Source: Candidatus Enterococcus huntleyi
Lineage (GTDB): Bacteria; Bacillota; Bacilli; Lactobacillales; Enterococcaceae
Reading direction: 5' to 3'
Assembly (NCBI RefSeq): GCF_009933175.1
Contig: NZ_MAEJ01000004.1
Coordinates: forward strand, 1-64,000
DNA length: 64,000 bases
Each line of letters begins with the position of its first letter. Position 1 is the first letter of the stretch. The notes below the pieces were generated by a model. That model worked only from the letters and a program-made list of their open reading frames with translations. It did not search any database and had not been told where the DNA came from. Shown here in pieces: positions 60,619 to 64,000 of the stretch. A program made the position numbers and the translations under genes.

Positions 60619-61551
60619 TTAATTCTCTATATTCATTTGTTTTTTCAATTCCTCTTGAACTCTAGCTAATTCATCTGCAGCTACTCGTTGGTAAGAGACG
60701 CCGTCTTGCATGAATCCTTCACCCTTCAACTGGTCTTGTTTGACTTTGCCAAACGCCTCCCGATAGTCTAAGGCCATAGTCTGCATCTCTGCAAAACTCA
60801 TATCAGTCTTCATGTTGCTTTCAACAGCACCCAAGATACTTTGATACTTACTAACTCCATCTACACTGAGCACTTTCCTAGCAATACCTTCAACAATTTT
60901 ACGTTGACGCTCTTGACGACCATAATCACCATTCGGATCTTCATAACGCATTCGTGAAAAAGCCAAAGTAGCATCACCATCTAAGCTAATCTTGCCGATA
61001 ACAAAATCATGCCCATCTTGTGAAAAAGTTAAATCATTGTTGACTTCAATGCCGCCAACCGCATCGACCAGTTGTTTCAAACCTTTCATATTAATTGATA
61101 CATAATGATCAATCGGTATGTCCAGAAAATTCTGTATCGTATCCATCGACATTGCTGCCCCACCAAACGCATACGCATGGTTAATTTTATCCTGCGTACC
61201 ACGGCCAATAATATCTACGTAGGTATCACGTGCGATACTCACCACCGTCGTTTGTTGATCCTCAGGGCTAACCGTTGCTACCATAATTGTATCTGAACGT
61301 CCCTGGTCAAGACGACCCAAATCACCTGTATCAATCCCCATCAAAAGAATAGAGACGGATTCTTGCTTTGTTAAATCCACAGGGGTCTGACGATGATTAT
61401 CTAGTTTTTCAGTCCGTTCAACTGTCTCATATGTTTTATCAAAGGCACTCGAAACATCCGTGTAAAACTTCGTGCCCATTGCAACAACCGCAATAATTAA
61501 GACAACAATGACTGCCAAAATAATCAAAAAAATCTTTTTTCCCTTTGACAT
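60619..61551 (-). CDS. LytR-CpsA-Psr (LCP) family glycopolymer ligase
   Basis: A 310-residue membrane-anchored enzyme with one N-terminal helix (about residues 6-26) and an extracellular LCP domain: SILLMGIDTGDLGRLDQGRSDTIMVATV (near 67), VSIARDTYVDI (near 103), KINHAYAFGG (near 121) and FSRMRYEDPNGDYGRQERQR (near 202), with the arginines that bind pyrophosphate. It attaches wall or capsular polymers to peptidoglycan. GGAGGAAAGCT precedes ATG. It is the first recognised gene of the polysaccharide cassette. Confidence 0.94.
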   Translation of the reverse strand: MSKGKKIFLIILAVIVVLIIAVVAMGTKFYTDVSSAFDKTYETVERTEKLDNHRQTPVDLTKQESVSILLMGIDTGDLGRLDQGRSDTIMVATVSPEDQQTTVVSIARDTYVDIIGRGTQDKINHAYAFGGAAMSMDTIQNFLDIPIDHYVSINMKGLKQLVDAVGGIEVNNDLTFSQDGHDFVIGKISLDGDATLAFSRMRYEDPNGDYGRQERQRKIVEGIARKVLSVDGVSKYQSILGAVESNMKTDMSFAEMQTMALDYREAFGKVKQDQLKGEGFMQDGVSYQRVAADELARVQEELKKQMNIEN

Positions 61552-61634
61552 AGCTTTCCTCCAATTAATTCAATCCATGCATATATGTATGTATGAAAGA
61601 ATCATTTTCTTCACTCGGGGGACGCATAGGAAGG

Positions 61635-62480
61635 TTAGTAATACGTGCCCTCGTCTGTGTAAGTACCCTCGTCCGTGCTAGTATCGCCTGTTGTACTATC
61701 CCCATAATAATTCGTTCCATAACCCATTTGTTCAGCGACTTTTTCTGCCAAAGCAGTATATTTCGCTTTTTCTTTTTCATTTCTCACTTGGCTGATACTG
61801 TCAATCGCAGCCAAATAACCCTCATAGGTCACCGCATCTGTGACTACATCATCCTTGATCATTGTCGCAAATGATTTTTGTAGTTCAGCAATCCGTTTCA
61901 CTTGTGCATCAGCATACCCAAGATACGTTTCAACGTTGGTTTTCCATGAACTATCCTCGAATAAACTTAAGTTTTCACGCACACGGCCCATATCAGTTTC
62001 TTTCAGGTTGTCTTTGATGATTACATTGTTTTTCGTTTTCTGCCAATCTGACACACCATTCACAAACAAAGCAACTGTTTGATTTTGAATCGATAATTTT
62101 GCTTGCGCTTGTTTCAGTACTTCTTCGATGGCTTTTTTCTGTGCTTGAACTTCTTTTGATCCTGAAGGTAAAGCCTTCTCTTCAATGCCAAATTCTTTTG
62201 CTGAAACCTTAATTGCTGAAATTGATCCAGACAATTTAGTCAATACATCATCATTCACACTTGCCTTCAAGAAAGTCTGCTTGTCATCAGTGAATAATGC
62301 ATTTACTTCTTTTTCTACTTCAGAAATCCCATCTTTTTCTCTTATAATTGCCGCTTGCGCATATTCAACTCTTTGTTGATACTGACGCTGATTGTTTTCT
62401 CTAAACCCAAAAAAACACACAGCAACTGACCCTATACCCGCTGCAATAACGGTCAACGTCTTAAATAACGTCTTGCCCAT
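61635..62480 (-). CDS. Membrane-anchored protein of unknown function at the head of the polysaccharide cassette
   Basis: A 281-residue protein with one N-terminal helix (about residues 6-24, LTVIAAGIGSVAVCFFGF) followed by an extracellular, largely helical and coiled region (YAQAAIIREKDGISEVEKEV...) and an acidic Thr/Gly/Tyr-rich tail (GDSTTGDTSTDEGTYTDE). No family is recognised. ATG 62480 is chosen, since AAGGAG lies nine bases upstream. It is 83 bp before the LCP gene on the same strand and may be its partner or a wall sensor. Confidence 0.75.
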   Translation of the reverse strand: MGKTLFKTLTVIAAGIGSVAVCFFGFRENNQRQYQQRVEYAQAAIIREKDGISEVEKEVNALFTDDKQTFLKASVNDDVLTKLSGSISAIKVSAKEFGIEEKALPSGSKEVQAQKKAIEEVLKQAQAKLSIQNQTVALFVNGVSDWQKTKNNVIIKDNLKETDMGRVRENLSLFEDSSWKTNVETYLGYADAQVKRIAELQKSFATMIKDDVVTDAVTYEGYLAAIDSISQVRNEKEKAKYTALAEKVAEQMGYGTNYYGDSTTGDTSTDEGTYTDEGTYY

Positions 62481-62952
62481 GAACACACTCCTTAAACTAT
62501 TGATTGGATCCTACAACTTGTTCTATTTTACTGAAAATAGAGACAGTTCTTATTAATTATAGAAGAAATCCCCCTTTAAATAAAGATAAATCGGGATTTT
62601 TTTCGCTAAAATCCGTGGCATCGTTATCCACTCGTTATTATATACACAAACGAACTGTTTAGTAAATGTATTTATCACTATATTCGTTGTTATTTTAAGA
62701 AATAAATAAGTTCTTAATTTTTTGCTAGAAAAGTCGAAAAACACGCGCTATTCATGATTTCCCAACGAATTCGCCCTTACTGTTTGAAAGCCAGTCAAAC
62801 ACTCGACTGAACATTTCTCTTAAATTCATCCTAAAATACAGGCAATCAATCTCTCGTTGCTCATCATTTCCTAGCGATAAATTTCTGCCACCGATTTATC
62901 TATTGCTTCTATTAAAAGAGGCTTTTTCTTGTAAAAAAATTAGTTCTCTATT
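62481..62952. other. Gene-free region upstream of the polysaccharide cassette
   Basis: AT-rich, with no convincing gene. On the minus strand a TATAAT lies near 62557-62562, about 77 bp before the first cassette gene, with a weak -35. An AAATCCC/GGGATTT stem followed by T lies at 62565-62602 on the plus strand. Confidence 0.4.
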
Positions 62953-63000
62953 CACACAAAGAGAGGCTAAGCTTACGTGCCTAACCCCTCTTGTGTTTTT
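62953..63000. terminator. Hairpin beyond the fumarate reductase gene
   Basis: ACACAAAGAGAGGCTAAGC pairs with GCCTAACCCCTCTTGTGT. The T-run is on the plus strand side, so its role as terminator for the minus-strand gene is uncertain. Confidence 0.5.
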
Positions 63001-63048
63001 CACTTACTGAGCGTTATACTATCTGATTCTTTACAGAGTCCCTTTTGA

Positions 63049-64000
63049 TTATTTTACAAACTCTGCAGATTTAGTTCCTGCTTGGCGACCGAAGATGATG
63101 ATGTCAGCCACAGCATTTCCACCGATACGGTTATTTCCGTGTACGCCACCTGTTACTTCACCGGCTGCAAATAAACCAGGAATGACTTTATTTTCTGTAT
63201 TCAAGACTTCTGTATTCGTGTTAATTTTCACGCCACCCATAGTGTGGTGAATCCCTGGTGCAATCGCAATTGCGTAGTAAGGACCTTTTGATAAATCGTT
63301 ATCCATCGCTGTTTCACGGCCAAATTCGGCATCTTTTTTATCTGCTACAGCTTTGTTCCATGTTTCAACCGTAGTTTGTAAGTTATCTTCTGATACGTTA
63401 ATTTCTTTTGCCAATGCTTCTAATGAATCAGCTGATTTCACTAAGCCTTGCTCTTCATAGAAATCGATCGCTTTCACACGTTCTTTAACACCTGCATCAA
63501 AAATTAGGTACGCTGATTTTTCTGGAAGTGCAATAATTGCTGCTGAAACTTTATCACGTGTTTCCATTTCATTAAAGAAACGATTTCCTTCCTGGCTGAC
63601 CAAGATAGCTCCTTCACCACGTACCGCTTCTGTAATCAATAATGATTTTGTTTGGTCAACAGTTGGGTGAATTTGGATTTGATCCATATCCACTGTTTGG
63701 CCACCTAAAGCTTCGATCATCTTGATTCCGTCACCAGTTGAACCTGCTTGGTTAGTTGTGACATAGCCTTTTAATTCAGGTTTGTTCTCAACAACCATGT
63801 CCATGTTTGCGCCGAATCCGCCAGTTGTAACAACAACTGCTTTTGAAGAAACTGTTTTTTCTTCTTCGCCAATTTTTACGTTAACACCAGTCACAGTGCC
63901 ATCTTTTTCGTTAATTTTTACAACATCCGCATTTACAAATAAAGGAATTTCACGTTCATGAATGTTCTTCATCAAACCATCCACTAAATAGCCACCAACC
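63049..64000 (-). CDS. FAD-dependent fumarate reductase/flavocytochrome c-type flavoprotein (partial)
   Basis: The frame stays open to the right edge (..VGGYLVDGLMKNIHE), so the N-terminal part lies outside the window. Seen are the substrate-site motifs IQIHPTV and AVRGEGAILV, the HHTMGGVKI segment and the C-terminal FAD-binding stretch GLFAAGEVTGGVHGNNRIGG. About 317 codons are inside the window. The family reduces fumarate or related enoates (for example urocanate or methacrylate type), or, if an FMN-binding domain lies upstream, takes electrons from the membrane. The substrate cannot be told from this part. Confidence 0.9.
   Translation of the reverse strand, partial: VGGYLVDGLMKNIHEREIPLFVNADVVKINEKDGTVTGVNVKIGEEEKTVSSKAVVVTTGGFGANMDMVVENKPELKGYVTTNQAGSTGDGIKMIEALGGQTVDMDQIQIHPTVDQTKSLLITEAVRGEGAILVSQEGNRFFNEMETRDKVSAAIIALPEKSAYLIFDAGVKERVKAIDFYEEQGLVKSADSLEALAKEINVSEDNLQTTVETWNKAVADKKDAEFGRETAMDNDLSKGPYYAIAIAPGIHHTMGGVKINTNTEVLNTENKVIPGLFAAGEVTGGVHGNNRIGGNAVADIIIFGRQAGTKSAEFVK

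Noticed and set aside
62565-62602. Plus-strand terminator AAATCCC/GGGATTT
   Set aside because: No plus-strand gene ends nearby and the 20-nt loop makes the stem weak; probably chance.

Overview
The window is low-GC Gram-positive DNA of the Lactobacillales type and most likely comes from an Enterococcus or a close relative. Support: strong AGGAGG-type ribosome binding sites; the str operon (rpsL-rpsG-fusA-tuf) close to rpiA and gpmA; a deo/nup nucleoside salvage block; GuaA, CoaA and EF-Tu sequences of enterococcal character; and an OatA-type acetyltransferase. No tRNA or rRNA gene and no CRISPR array was seen. The species is not determined.

Bases 1-25.6 kb are mostly core genome. An ISL3-family insertion sequence ends at base 178, apparently inside the U-tract of the tuf terminator. 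The str operon runs leftward from a consensus promoter at about 4.9 kb. Then come rpiA, a serine-recombinase-like protein whose catalytic serine is replaced, and gpmA. A 1.2-kb gene-free stretch carries inverted-repeat and duplicated elements. Next are an iron-type alcohol dehydrogenase and a long leftward nucleoside catabolism and uptake block: lacI-type regulator, pdp, deoC, cdd, bmpA, three nup-type ABC genes, deoB, punA, deoD. These genes together import nucleosides, deaminate cytidine, phosphorolyse nucleosides and feed deoxyribose and ribose phosphate to glycolysis. ybxB, coaA and guaA complete the core part.

Bases 25.7-51.7 kb are accessory. Two copies of a cassette (a 201-aa ECF-S-like membrane protein whose 3' end overlaps a WYL-domain regulator gene) lie 20 kb apart. 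A conserved promoter element, CATAWTATGnATAsGT followed by TATAAT at a constant 14-nt spacing, stands in front of both cassettes. The same element precedes a 1250-aa secreted protein (LysM-like, coiled coil, about ten GA-like three-helix repeats, CAP/SCP domain) and a 181-aa protein of unknown function. This looks like a small, apparently undescribed regulon. Between the copies sit a retron, a beta-glucoside catabolism locus (GH4, PTS EIIC, ROK kinase, RpiR regulator), several small regulator/target pairs (TetR with nitronate monooxygenase, MerR with an SDR, MarR with a membrane protein), and an ATPase/TOPRIM two-gene module of abortive-infection type. The retron has an msr-msd RNA with an 11-bp a1/a2 pair, a reverse transcriptase, and a TOPRIM domain reachable only through a -1 frameshift at a canonical A AAA AAG heptamer. 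Decayed defence genes follow: a YafQ-type toxin with a premature stop, a RelB/DinJ tail and a Wadjet JetD-like fragment. The 31.9-51.7 kb interval therefore resembles a defence-rich variable region.

Bases 51.7-64 kb hold a metallophosphoesterase, a membrane-linked XRE regulator, an HD hydrolase, a candidate type I toxin-antitoxin locus (29-aa hydrophobic peptide opposite a small RNA), and an ABC exporter. A tandem array of about 74-bp repeats centred on GTATAC lies upstream of the exporter. A lipoprotein, a GNAT acetyltransferase and a polysaccharide control cassette (unknown membrane-anchored protein, LCP, CpsC, CpsD, CpsB) without glycosyltransferases follow. A flavoprotein of the fumarate reductase family runs off the right edge.

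Coordinates and spacings were read by hand from the sequence. Family assignments come from recognised motifs and not from database searches.
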